DNA from: Lutjanus erythropterus
Taxonomy: Eukaryota; Chordata; Actinopteri; Lutjaniformes; Lutjanidae
Direction of reading: 5' to 3'
DNA length: 64,000 nucleotides
Assembly: GCA_020091685.1 (NCBI GenBank)
Contig: CM034609.1
Location: 18,520,204-18,584,203 of the forward strand
A program made the translations under genes and the position numbers. The notes beneath the pieces are model-generated. The model was not told where the DNA came from. It was given only the letters and a program-made list of their open reading frames with translations, and searched no databases. Shown here in pieces: positions 11,452 to 22,330 of this stretch; positions within the stretch are counted from its first letter, which is position 1, and each line of letters starts with the position of its first letter.

Positions 11452-12710
11452 TATAGCTGATACCAAATGACACCTGAGGGCTGTCCCACTGTGAATGTCA
11501 GACAACACTTCTTCATACATGAGATACATACATACACAACAGGTGTTTTTCAAAATAAATGCAAGATTTTCATTAACAGGTTGAGGTCCTGCTTCAAGCC
11601 TGGGCACAAAATACATTACAGACAGACAGACAGACTGACAGACAGACAGACAGAGACGACAGAACAATTTGTGTGACAACAATAACCCCAAAATCCTGTG
11701 CTGTCATCAAACTGGCTGCTCCCCACAGCTCATTCACTGGGGGATAGGAGGGATTACACGGGCAAACTCAGGTCAACCAAGAGGTCACCTGATACCCCAA
11801 ATCAACAGATTTAACACACGACACAAGAACACAGTAGTCTTTTAGTCACTCATGTATTAACAACACAAACATATGAATCACATTTCCATCACGTGTAACT
11901 ACCCTCACGTAGCTAACGTTGGCTTAACGTTAGCTAACCGAGATAACGTTATTTGGTTGTCCTTGAGTTAACGAGAGAAAATGCAGCGTTAACACAGTTT
12001 AAACCCTCTCTTGTTGTCAACACACTAACAGCTAAGAGCTAAGGCTAACTGGTGTTAAATTAGCTTGTCGAGTTTGTGTGCCTCTGCTCAGTTGCAGAAA
12101 CCTAACTTTAAGTAAGGTTAGCAGTAATGTTAAGACGAGTTAGTTGGATAACGTTAACCTAAAATTACGATACAAGTGCTCGTCAACAGAAAGAAACGGG
12201 TTGATGTTAACTGCATATTGTTAGATGCTAGTTGGTAAAAAAGCCGGATTAAATCAGGTACTCATATTTCGATAACAATTACTGAGATTTCACCTACAAT
12301 TTTCGCCAAATATTTACAGCCGGTCTTCCCACAGGGTGGATATAAGCAGACGTTACTCGACACGGGATTTCCGAGCTGAAGGATCACGGCAAGATGTCAA
12401 TCTCCCTCTTCTTCTTCTGTGTGTTTTTGTTGGACTGCAATACCAATTTAAAGGCGTACACTGCCACCCAACGTCCGTATGTTTTTTTTTCGCAGGAGAA
12501 CGAAGTCATGACCTGCCCTCCTCTGAATCTGATTGGCTTCTACTCGTTATCTTCTTTGGGTCGAGCCAATTGGGTTGGATAGATTCTGGACAGGGGTTTA
12601 GGCATAAGGAGTGTGATTGGTTAAATTGGAGCAAGAATATCGGGTAAGGCAATCAGAAGCAGAGTAGGGCGGGATATGCCTTCGTCATCCTGGGAAAGAA
12701 AATGGCCTAC
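11452..12710 (-). promoter_or_regulatory. mif4gd: mif4gd 5' intron, putative non-coding exon and promoter
   Basis: A candidate 5' UTR exon lies near 12298-12340 on the minus strand, with a donor TTGTAG|GTGAAA just below it. Four CCAAT boxes lie upstream of it, at 12532-12536, 12566-12570, 12616-12620 and 12625-12629 (three as ATTGG, one as CCAAT on the plus strand). This is an NF-Y-like cluster. A GGGCGGGA Sp1-like match lies near 12667. Between 11880 and 12180 the sequence AACGTT recurs several times. The exon itself is inferred, not shown. Confidence 0.45.
11616..11655. repeat. GACA/CAGA microsatellite
   Basis: Roughly nine GACA units occur, with one interrupting CTGACA, just upstream of the mif4gd start codon in its 5' intron. 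Confidence 0.9.
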
Positions 12711-12980
12711 CTAGGTATGTGCCAAGTATCCACAACTCCTCCTGGACATAGACATCAGAATCAGAATTGGATATATTTTATCACCGTGGGAAATTGTTGA
12801 AGTTACAGGCACTCCCATTCAAGAATGGAAATTAAGCACAGAGAATTATGAAGAATACAATGTAAAAAAAAAATGAAAATACTAATTTTAATTTTTATCT
12901 AAACTGATACAGTTTGTCAGACTCTAATTAATTCCTCATTTAAAAAATATAGATTTTTTTCCCTGTAAAACTAAAACAGA

Positions 12981-13040
12981 AACAACTGTTAAGTCATAAA
13001 TAAGTGAAAAATTGCACTTATTTATGACTTAACAGTTGTT
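12981..13040. repeat. perfect 26-bp inverted repeat
   Basis: The arm at 12981-13006, starting AACAACTGTTAAGTCAT, is matched without mismatch by its inverse at 13015-13040. The 8-base loop is AAAAATTG. It lies between the mif4gd and slc25a19 promoters. It is not a Rho-independent terminator because this is a eukaryote and there is no GC stem. It may be a recent fold-back duplication or the remnant of a palindromic MITE. Confidence 0.85.
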
Positions 13041-13267
13041 CCACTGATAGCCTGGACTGACCCAAAATTAGAAGACAGTTGCAGTACAGGCTCACAAACT
13101 ATTAACAATGTTCTCAAGTTTGTATGTCTTATCAGCAAATATCACATACACTAGAATACTTAAAAACACTACACTAATACTTAATAACATTCCTTTTATT
13201 CATATATTCTGTGTTGGACTACAGTATCTCTCTGACACTGTAGAGAGCAACAACCAAGGAGACTATA

Positions 13268-13316
13268 ATGTAAAATATAATATAATAATAATAATAATAA
13301 TAATATAAAAATATAT
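13268..13316. repeat. TAA microsatellite
   Basis: About eight ATA/TAA units are followed by TA-rich sequence. Confidence 0.85.
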
Positions 13317-13524
13317 ATTTGATAACCTCTCAAATAAATGGGAAAACAATTCTATAGTAAAAACAAATAAGATGTACAGTTTTATTTTCTCTGTACTGTT
13401 ATTTTCTTTAATAAATTTGTTTTCCTTTTTATTGTGTTAATACTATTTATTTATTTATTTTAAACAGGGACACAAAAATTGAGGCAGTGATGCATCTTTC
13501 AGCGGTATTACATCTTTGAGTGAT

Positions 13525-13675
13525 GTAGTACGCATGCGCGATCTGACCCGGAAGTAATATTACTGAATTTTGGCATGCAATGGAAAGATGTTCCTGAACT
13601 GGTCAGTGTTGGACTGTTCGTGTCGGGCGTCAGTGCTGTAGCTGACTGTAGTTTTTATGAAAGAATTAATATAAG
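13525..13675 (+). promoter_or_regulatory. slc25a19: slc25a19 promoter and 5' UTR exon
   Basis: CGCATGCGCG at 13531-13540 fits the NRF1 site and CCGGAAGT at 13548-13555 fits the ETS/GABP site. Together they mark nuclear genes for mitochondrial proteins. A strong donor, ATAAG|GTAAGT, follows at 13675/13676, so a non-coding first exon of about 0.1 kb ending at 13675 is likely. It would splice to an acceptor (TTAACAG) at 15137. Confidence 0.65.
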
Positions 13676-15137
13676 GTAAGTATCTGTCTGCCTGTGTCAC
13701 CGCTGCAGTCCTGTGCCTCGGTACAAAGTGTACAACTGCTCTGTTGTTGTTAGCTTAGCTTAGCCTACTCCCAAGGTCCCAGTGCATGTCCTCTGCGTGT
13801 TGTGACTGTTAATTCATGTGGTCCTCATACACAAGGGTGCTGCTCAAAATTCTGTCCCGATACACGAGCAGTTTCTGTGGCCTCCTTCCACTCTTGATTC
13901 ACGTGTCTCACGCATTTTAATTTTTTCAATTTGGTCAAATTTTTCAACACAATAAGCATGAGGAAGCATGTGTTGTACTGTTTGACTGAGACTGGGATGT
14001 CCACATGACTGTGAGTCAGTTGCCTTCACAAAGTTTTGTGCAGTCATGAATCAGTATTAAAGCAATGATGCCATTTTATTTTCTCTTTTTGACCATAGTA
14101 GCATCATAGTAAATGAAGACAAAAATAAGTTCACAAGTGTTTTGACCACTACATGAAGCCAAATTTAGTTGTTGATTGTCTGTTAGATTATATTTGTTCC
14201 CAGTGCTGCCTGTATATCTATATTTTATATCTATATATGTGTCTGTGTATGTTAACACCTTTATTTAAAGGGTTGTGCATAAGACCTCATAACAATTACA
14301 TGACACCCTTAATGAACAGGAAGTCATCTTTATGAATGTTCATGACTGTTGTCATTGAGTATCTTTCAGTGTCAGTTATGCCATTTTTGCACCAAATGTT
14401 GGACGGGGTGTAGGGCAACAGGAGGCTAACAATTCAGATCTCTTTACTTTTGTTCAGTGTTGAACAAGCGTGAAAAAGCACATTTTTCATGAAAAGAAGC
14501 TACGACTGCCATCCAGTATTGTGTTAGATATAATTTCATCGGAAACGGAGAGGGAAGAGATAAATATTTGTATAAAATCATATGCAAAGCTGGATTAAAA
14601 CAGTTAACACATTATTGGATGAATGAATCTATTAACACATGGAAACTAACAGTTGAAAAGAAACAAGAAATGGAAAGAAGTGCTTATTGGTTGAGAAATA
14701 GAAGAGGAATTCATAAGAAAAGAGGAGGAGGAATGGAATAGTAAAATGTATTTAAATAAATTAGGAATCAAGATTAAGATGCTTCTCTTTCCTTTTCCTC
14801 TTTTCTGTCTCTGTCTTCATTTCATTTCCTTCATTCTGTCAGCAGTAAAACTGTATAAATGTGGCAGGATGAATGAAACAAGTGATGAATTTGATGACTT
14901 TAGTGAGCAAACATGCAATAAAATAATAATAAAAGAAAATTTTAATTACAAGGGGACGTTGTGTGAGATGTCTTTGTTACAACAACTTGACGAGTCTGGT
15001 GCATTTCAGGATTTTGTTTAGCCATTTTATGGAAAAATCATAAATACACATATACAAATAATCTTTCTTAAAAGTGAATAAAAGCTTACTTTACACGTGT
15101 ACACATTATTTATACTTCCTGTCCATGGTGTTAACAG
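13676..15137 (+). other. slc25a19: slc25a19 5' UTR intron
   Basis: There is no coding exon. The stretch near 14480-14745 contains weak open frames of basic composition that could be old retroelement sequence, but I cannot name it. Confidence 0.45.
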
Positions 15138-15157
15138 GAATCGGAGGCTGTGGAGAC

Positions 15158-17421
15158 ATGGTGGGCTTTGACCCAAACACTCAGGGTGCAGCTCTCTCCC
15201 CTCAGGAGGCGGCTCTGGCTGGGTCAGCTGCTGGGATGGTCACTCGTGCCCTCATCAGCCCCCTTGATGTGCTTAAAATCAGATTTCAGGTAATGAAATG
15301 TCTGCGCACTGACTGTGGAGTCATGATTTGGGAGATGTCTGAATCAAATCCTGTTTATACTAATGACAGTTTAATATTTTACACCTTTTAAATAAATATA
15401 TACCTTAGATTCCGATATTGAAACCAGTATATGCAATTGTAATCAGTCCCACACAGCAGAGTTAAATCACATTTCTCATCAGTCGGTGATTTGGCCTCCT
15501 CACTCTTTTTTCAACAGCTGATCTCTCGATTAAATATGCTTGCTGCCTCCTGTATGTTTACCAGTATTTCTGCTCCCCACAGCTGCAGATTGAACAAGTG
15601 TCTTCAAAGAGGCCGGAGGGAAAGTACTGGGGATTATTTCAGGCATCCCGCTGTATTCATTCAGAGGAGGGACTCTCTGCTTTCTGGAAGGGCCACATCC
15701 CAGCGCAGCTCCTCTCCATCTGCTACGGGGCCGTCCAGGTAGCGCCTGTAAACTGTAAACTGCACACTCGCACTAACAAGTACCTGTATAAACGCCTGTA
15801 TTTATACTAAACTGTGTATGTGTGCTTTGCAGTTTGCCAGTTTTGAGTTTCTGACTGAGGTGGTGCACAAGACGACGCCATACGACAGCCAGACGGCAGG
15901 AGTTCACTTTATGTGTGGCGGTTTGGCCGCCTGCTCTGCTACAGTGGTCTGCCAGCCTCTGGACACACTGCGGACACGCTTTGCAGCTCAGGGAGAACCT
16001 AAGGTAGCACTGCTGATATACTAAAACTGTCAGAAGGATTTTGATAGTAGTCAAGGATTTCTTCTTGCACTTCTGGAAGGAATGAGAAGTTGGTTATGTA
16101 TTTAATTTTATATACCCTGCCAAAAGTATTATGTATTCTGCTTCATGTGTCTTCTCAGGTGTACAACAACCTGCGACATGCTGTGTCTACGATGTGCCGC
16201 TCTGAGGGAGTGCTGACATTTTACCGCGGCCTGTCTCCGACACTGTTGGCAGTTTTTCCTTACGCTGGGCTGCAGTTCTTCACCTACAATGTCTTTAAAA
16301 AGCTGCTGGCTCCACCTTCCACAGCTGGAAACTCAGGAGGTCAGTGGATATCAAAGTCAGGAGGCGTGGTGGTGAGGTTCAGTTCTTAAAACTTAGTTTA
16401 GTCAAAAAATAAAAGAGAGGGAGAGATGAAAAGTACAGTATGAGGATGTGGAAATGATTCATAATAAATTATATGCCAATATTAAATCAACTTGATGCTT
16501 TGAAGGTACAACAGTTGCAGTGCCAGTAAATATTAGGATAGAAAATAAAACATTTGTCTGATTTAACGTCACTTCTGGTATAAACCATGGCCATTCCTGG
16601 TCTTCTGCCCGAATACAGATACAGAGACAAATAGCTTTGTTTGCTAAATAGATACAGATACAACTGACGTCTCCGTGTGCCTCTGCATATGAGGTATTCA
16701 CAGTTTGAATCTGGTGACTTTTCTCAAGGAAACCTGAGGAGCCTGATCTGTGGCAGCGGAGCTGGAATGATCAGCAAAACAATCACGTACCCCTTCGACC
16801 TCTTCAAGAAGAGACTCCAGGTGGGCGGCTTTGAGACAGCCAGAGTTCACTTTGGACAGGTAAGCTCTGCTGCTACATGTTTCATGAGATGGAGCACAGA
16901 TTTTAGTGAAAGTGAAAATTGTGTTTTATTGTCCCATCCATTTAGGTTGAAATTGAACAATGATGCAAAATAAAAATAATCAATTATTCTTCTCAAATGC
17001 ATTAAAACTAAAGTAACGAAGCTGTTTTGAAAATGTATAGATATTTCTGCTAAAATGTAGGGAATAAAAATAAAAAGTTGCCAGAAAAATAAATATTCAA
17101 GTAAAGTACAGATACTTGAAAGCTCTACTTAAGTACAGTAACAAAGTATTTGTACTTTGTTACTTCTCTGATATTTAAGCATTATCTCCTGTCCCTCTCA
17201 TGCAGGTGCGAACTTATCAAGGCCTGCTGGACTGTGTGGTTCAAATAGCCAAAGAAGAGGGTGTGCGAGGCTTCTTCAAAGGCCTCTCACCCAGCCTTGT
17301 GAAGGCAGCTTTGTCAACGGGCTTCACCTTTTTTTGGTATGAATTTTTCCTCAATGCCATGCGGAACCTCAGGGAGAGGCGGGCAACGAGCAGCCTCACC
17401 AAAGACTTAGAGAAAAGATAA
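15158..17421 (+). CDS. slc25a19: slc25a19, mitochondrial thiamine pyrophosphate carrier
   Basis: Coding exons are 15158-15289, 15583-15738, 15833-16003, 16159-16339, 16729-16859 and 17206-17421. They give 987 bp, or 328 residues; the human protein is 320. The three mitochondrial-carrier repeats each show the PxD/ExxK/R signature: PLDVLK at residues 35-40, PLDTLR at 138-143 and PFDLFK at 235-240. Strong matches to the human carrier include [40 protein letters not shown]-like LICGSGAG and [18 protein letters not shown]. The protein imports cytosolic thiamine pyrophosphate across the inner mitochondrial membrane, in exchange for nucleotides. The acceptor of exon 5 is the one uncertain junction. 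I chose 16729 because it restores phase 1; the alternative CAG at 16700-16702 gives phase 0 and does not fit the upstream donor. Confidence 0.94.
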
Positions 17422-17802
17422 TGAAGGAAGAAAAGTAATGATGGCACAATCACGCACATCGGAAACAGACTCATGCCTTGGTCTTTGCTTGCACTTCACG
17501 CATTTATCAACTGATCAATGTTTGGTGGTGTTTTTTTTATTGTGTTTACATATAACGTTGGGAAAACATACCCTCATTTTATTTGTCTTTGTGCTGTCAT
17601 TACACCTTGTGTTGTAAAAGCATCCATTTTTTTTTAAAATGTATTTAATATCAGGGTTTCTAAGGTTTGTGGATGTTTGCTTTTAGAAGGTGATGTTGTC
17701 ATCATAACATTTAATGTATAAAATGGACTTTGCACATTTTAAACTCCGACTTTTTATTAACCAGTTATAACTTTGCCATTATTGACTCACATTTTATTAA
17801 AT

Positions 17803-18170
17803 TTAAAGGACAGTTCCGCCCCAATCAAAAATACTGTTTTTTTTCTTTCCAGTATTGTGAAACTAGATGACACAGCTTGTGGTGCTCAAATTGCAATTTT
17901 TTATTTTTTTTTTAATTTAACGTCACTGTCTCTTTACAGAAACCATGACCCAGTCACTCCAGATTATCCACAAACTCCTTTTTGTCTACAGCTAACCCTA
18001 ACCCGTAGCCACATTATTTTTACTAGGTCCATTACGTTAGAGAGAAGGCAGACATCTACAGCCAAAATATTCAAAACTGGGCAAAACAATTTACAATCTA
18101 GATGGATAATAGCACTACAGGTAAAAGGAAAAATGTGCATTTCTGACTTTTGGGCGAACTGTCTCTTTAA
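17803..18170. mobile_element. TTAA-flanked non-autonomous DNA element in the slc25a19 3' UTR
   Basis: TTAA occurs at both edges (17803-17806 and 18167-18170). The 360 bp between them begin AGGACAGTTCCGCCC and end GGGCGAACTGTCTCT, imperfect inverted repeats that extend through the TCAAAAATAC region. There is no transposase frame. The TTAA edges recall piggyBac-type targets, but TTA/TWA targets of PIF/Harbinger would look alike here. It is a smaller relative of the copy at 6069-6726. Confidence 0.7.
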
Positions 18171-18381
18171 ATTGGAAGCAGAGTATTCAGCAACATGTGC
18201 TTTGATTGTGGTCATATGTGTATAAATAAAAACATGAGTCTAATATTTATAATGTGCTGTGGTTGACTATAGGCCAAATGAACTGCTCATCAGTGTCTCC
18301 TGCTAAGTGAAACTCTTAAATGTAGCTGTGGTTGTGCCTATATGTCTGTCCAACACTGTAACTTTCAGGTCATTATTTTTA

Positions 18382-18387
18382 AATAAA
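18382..18387 (+). terminator. slc25a19: slc25a19 polyadenylation signal
   Basis: A canonical AATAAA lies about 960 bp after the stop codon, with GT-rich sequence shortly after it. Confidence 0.5.
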
Positions 18388-18399
18388 ACATTTTATAAA

Positions 18400-19130
18400 G
18401 ACTGAGCTCTGCGTGGTTCTTTGACAAGAAGGTACATCAGTGTTTGTGAATCACTGGAAGCAGCCAACGGATTGATGTTTGGTTGTTCTGTTGCTTTTCA
18501 CCACAATGTAGTGTGTTTTAAACTATTGTAACAGTGTGTAGTGTGGGACTTTAAACATATAAGAATATAAGAATTGAAAATATTGCACTCATCTACAGAA
18601 AATGGTTGCAGCCTCAAAAAATAAATAAATAAAAATGGCTCCACAAATCTCCCCTTTTTTTCTTTTTAAACATCTCAAAACATTTTCAGTGCAAACTAAA
18701 AGCATTTTTGCATAGAGGTCTTTTGTTGTGGAGCACTTGTCCAAGGAATTCGTATTTGTCATGCGTATTATTTATCATGATACGTCTTATATTTGCAGTA
18801 ATCAAAACATGTAATCAGGTTATCTTGACAATATAAATACAATCTAATTACACATTTTTCAAATCTAATTATGTTACTTCTTTTTGTAATCTGATTGTGT
18901 AATCCTGATTACATGTAATCGATTACTACCCAAATCTGCATATAAAGATCATATTATATCTAGTTTGTGTTTGACATGAAGTATGGCTTGTTACATCTTA
19001 GCAGTGCACGGTGTCTAATTAGGGTATAGATGTATTTGTTCACGGTCTAATAAAGAACATATTATTTATAATTTTTTTCTAATATGATACAAAGTAAACG
19101 TCTTATTATAGCACTGTAAAGTGCGATCAG
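18400..19130. other. intergenic, slc25a19 to cdk5r1
   Basis: The region is AT-rich with no gene seen. Near 18830-18945 lies a copy of the TGTAATC-type repeat, including ATTACATGTAATCGATTACT. Confidence 0.5.
18830..18945. repeat. TGTAATC-type dispersed repeat
   Basis: Phased TAATCTGATT and GATTACATGTAATC blocks match the copies at 9095, 32585, 33150 and 45640. Confidence 0.5.
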
Positions 19131-19248
19131 ACAGGCTGGACAGTCAGCAGTCATGAGCGCATTAGTCTGCAGGCGGATCTTGCACCCACAGTGTTAGTGG
19201 AGCTCGGCCTACTCGAAGTGATTCATAAAACCCTCCGCGTTCATCTTG

Positions 19249-19290
19249 AGCATCCTCCTCCTCCTCCTCCTCCTCCTCCTCCTCCTCCAC
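19249..19290. repeat. TCC/CCT trinucleotide repeat
   Basis: About fourteen CTC/TCC units lie in the cdk5r1 GC-rich promoter region, followed by a GCA run at 19299-19316. A purine/pyrimidine mirror tract of this kind can form H-DNA in principle. Confidence 0.9.
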
Positions 19291-19339
19291 CTCCGCGGCA
19301 GCAGCAGCAGCAGCAGCTTTCACACATCTGCTCGCCTGC

Positions 19340-19360
19340 TTCAGCACCTCGGACAGCGAC
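19340..19360 (+). promoter_or_regulatory. RE1 (REST/NRSF) motif at cdk5r1
   Basis: The 21-bp site has left half TTCAGCACC, two spacer bases TC, and right half GGACAGCGAC. Against the consensus (TTCAGCACC, then AC, then GGACAGCGCC) I count two differences. It lies upstream of the predicted transcription start. REST represses neuronal genes in non-neuronal cells by recruiting CoREST and HDAC complexes. Confidence 0.7.
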
Positions 19361-20799
19361 CTCTCCGATAGGTCGGAGCCGGTCGGCGGCCAATCGCTTT
19401 AGCGGCGCGGCTGCGGCAGCGACGGTCAGCAGCGGCAGCAGCATCCCGGCAGCAGCCAATGAGAACGCGCCGTTTCTCTCCCACATCCAACCCGAATAAC
19501 TGCAGATGCCCGCATCAAAGCAGCGGGTCTCTCTCTCTCCCTCTCTCTCTCTCTGGCAGGTTTGCATAGCTGAGGGTATAAGCTGCTGTCTATTTTTGGA
19601 ATCCATAGTGGCCATTTTTTCTCTGCCTCTCTCTCGGTATTCTCCGCCTTTGTTTTGATTTCGCTCTTTTGGACCGATGTGCGCTGTTTTTATTTATATC
19701 TGAGGGAGGTTTGTCCGAGCAGTGAGCATCGTGGCGGGACATTAACAGCCGTGACCGTATAGATTTTCGCCTCTCAATGGAAGACATCTTCCCACTCGCT
19801 GCGAGCGAAGGAGTGAAGCACATTTCGCATCTGCTTCGCATCTGTATTCCCATCGACGAGCGAGGGACTTGTCACAAATGAAGGCTTGAAGAAACCGGGA
19901 GACAAACCTGTCGGCCTGTAACGCTGGGGGTTCAATATATGACCAGGGACCGAGCCGTTTTCACGCCCCGGACCCTGGAGAGCGTTTTCACATTTTGACC
20001 GCATTTGCCCAGAAGCAAGGGGGTCAAGGTGTGATATATGGATTCCTCAAGAAGAGGCGATTAATCAGAAGGTAGGAAAACACAGAGGATTGTTTTGCTG
20101 CATATGGCGACTGCATTTTTTTTTTTTTTAATTAAATCATAAAACAGTCTGATGAGGGGGGCCTAAATAATCCAATAATATTAATGCACAGGTGTGCGGT
20201 CGCCCTATTCTTCATGATTAGATGACCTGCAAAATGTCTCGCACCGACATTAAAGCATCAACATGATATTTGTGATGTTGAGGCTGTGGATGTGGGAGAG
20301 CACAGGCCCCATCAGCTGATGTTTCTGGAGCTGCCTTGTGTTGGAGGAGCTGTTTTCAAGGCTTCCATTTTGAAGCTAAGATGGATGCTTGCGCACATTT
20401 CTTTCTCATGCCTCCGTGGCCTTATCTTGGTTCTTATATAATACTGATGAACGGTGGAGCGGCGGCTGCACGGCAGGCCCGTGTCACGCTGGCGTGAGAG
20501 ACGATGCATATGCGTAACCAGCAATGTTTGATCACAGACCGACATAAAACCGAAAGGAAATTAAATTAATGCGTGCTGAGGTCCAATTCTATTAACGTAA
20601 CTAAGAATAAACACCAAACTCCTTTATGTGAACACTTGTGAGCATCTATCGCACAGGCATTGTGGTCCATGCATCAATACTGTGAAGGAATGTCATCAAA
20701 TTACGTAGCTGATGTATATTAAGATTTTCAGCCATGTTGAGAACTAAAATGTAATAAAAAATCATTCACATATAATATTCTCTGTTAATTAACATTTGA

Positions 20800-20994
20800 T
20801 CAAAGGTTTTCTTCTGACTCACTGCCCCCAAAAACAACAAGTGAAAACAACAACAAAGCACAGAGTCCTCCCCCCCTCCTGATGTGCCCCCATGGCACCT
20901 TGCTGAGGAAAAATTATGAACTGTTGATGTTTTTGAGAATTTTGAAAAGGTGCTATATAAATAAACCTATTATTATTATTATTATTATTATTAT
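20800..20994 (+). repeat. retroelement 3' tail with TTA microsatellite
   Basis: GGTGCTATATAAATAAACCT is followed by a run of about eight TTA units. Fish SINE and LINE copies often end in a GCGCTATATAAATAAA-like segment and a short tandem repeat. The 5' part was not identified. Confidence 0.45.
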
Positions 20995-22129
20995 GATAGT
21001 CAATGGCCAGAAACAAATAATTTTTCAATCCTGTTTGTGCTGTGCCATTAACTACACATATGATGTTTTTCCATTTAAAATATAATTCAAAGTTGCAACT
21101 TGTTGTTGGTTTGTCATGATTTAGTTTTGTGGGAAAGTGCTCAACGAACTGTATCTTTCATCTCGCACAATACACGTCATCAGCACCAACATCGTTGTCC
21201 CGTGACACGCTCTCTTACATGAAGCGGTTTATCCAGTGACTCCTGGTCCTCTTATCAGACAGAAAGTGAAAGAATGACCAAGCCAGACCAGTTGCTCGTA
21301 TGACTACATCCCAGTACGACCTCACACAGACATTGCAGCTTCAGTGGCTAATGTTAGCTTTTGGAGGGAGGAAGTCATGATGTCATGATGCAACCAGTGG
21401 GTGCTTAACCTTAACTAATTACATATCTTTACAGTCTGATACAGTTTTACAACAGAAAGCGACTTTCTTGACTTGCAATCTTTTAAATTGACAGACATCA
21501 TATGTGTAATTCATGGCACAATTCAAATGGGATCAAAAGATTATTTGTCTCTTGGTACTGACTATTGTGCATATTTTTTTTTCCAAAAGGAGGGACTTTT
21601 CCATTTACTAGTTTTAAGTGGAGCTTTCACCCACATTTCATGGCCTTCTTCAGGTTGCTAGGTTACAGCAACATCACCATGGACAAATCTATGTGGGCAG
21701 TTAGATCCATACTGAGCCATCTCCATCAGCTGAGGAGGACTGTGAGGTGTTTACAAAAACCTAATACAGGGAGTAAAAATAAAAAATAACTCAAGGTTAA
21801 AAGTGCTTTAAAGCTCTACAAAAAAAGATCAGTGGACCTTCACAGGTTTTCTCTTTACTCTTACCTCACAAAACAGTTAGAGTCGAGTGTGAAGGTTCAT
21901 TCTTGTCATTAGAAACAGTACTTTGACCAAAACAAAAACTAAATTGACGAACTTTTTCCAGAGCTGGAAGCCTCATCTCACTGTCTCACAGATGGGATTT
22001 GCTCAATTGTCATAGAGTTCATTCATATATGGCTTTGGGGTCTTATTCTGTTTTTTGATGCTATTCAGGATATGGTGTTTACATGGACTGTGAACACCTG
22101 GTTATTCATTTCTCTGTATGTTCCTACAT

Positions 22130-22330
22130 GGTTCCTGGTAAGACCTTTCATAAAGGGACTTGGAACCCTTTCAGAACTTTTTTTCTTCAGATGAAGAGGG
22201 ATCTTAATATAACCTCTAGTCCCACAAAGAACCCTTGACAAACCCTTTCTTCAAAAACGGGTTCTGCAGAAGCAAATACTTCTTGATAGAACCTCAGCCC
22301 TTCAGACTGACCCCTTTTGAAATCTTTTTT
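22130..22330. repeat. AGAACC-motif dispersed repeat
   Basis: The motifs GGTTCCTGG, GGAACCCTTTCAGAAC, AAAGAACCCTTG and GGGTTCTGCAG recur on both strands over 200 bp. This is typical of a short fish DNA element built from AAAGAACC-like units. Confidence 0.35.

Larger units (their letters stand above)
17422..18400 (+). other. slc25a19: slc25a19 3' UTR
   Basis: The most likely polyadenylation signal is AATAAA at 18382-18387, followed by a GT-rich stretch. A TTAA-flanked element (17803-18170) sits inside this UTR, so it may be transcribed with the gene. Confidence 0.55.
19190..20071 (+). promoter_or_regulatory. cdk5r1: cdk5r1 promoter, GC-rich region and 5' UTR exon
   Basis: The sequence becomes CpG-rich from about 19220 to 20000. 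It includes a TCC trinucleotide tract, a GCA tract, an RE1 motif at 19340-19360 and a CT-rich tract near 19529-19553. The transcription start probably lies in 19550-19620. A good donor (AATCAGAAG|GTAGGA) ends the 5' UTR exon at 20071, and a matching acceptor (CTCACAG|G) lies at 22600/22601, 134 bp before the start codon. As I recall, human CDK5R1 also has a spliced 5' UTR. Confidence 0.6.

Noticed and set aside
17990-18005. CTAACCCTAACCC telomere-like stretch
   Set aside because: Only two units, inside a transposable element; no interstitial telomere array.
19162-19615. Frames with poly-Pro, poly-Glu or poly-Gly in the cdk5r1 promoter
   Set aside because: They are translations of the TCC and GCA tracts and end without gene structure.
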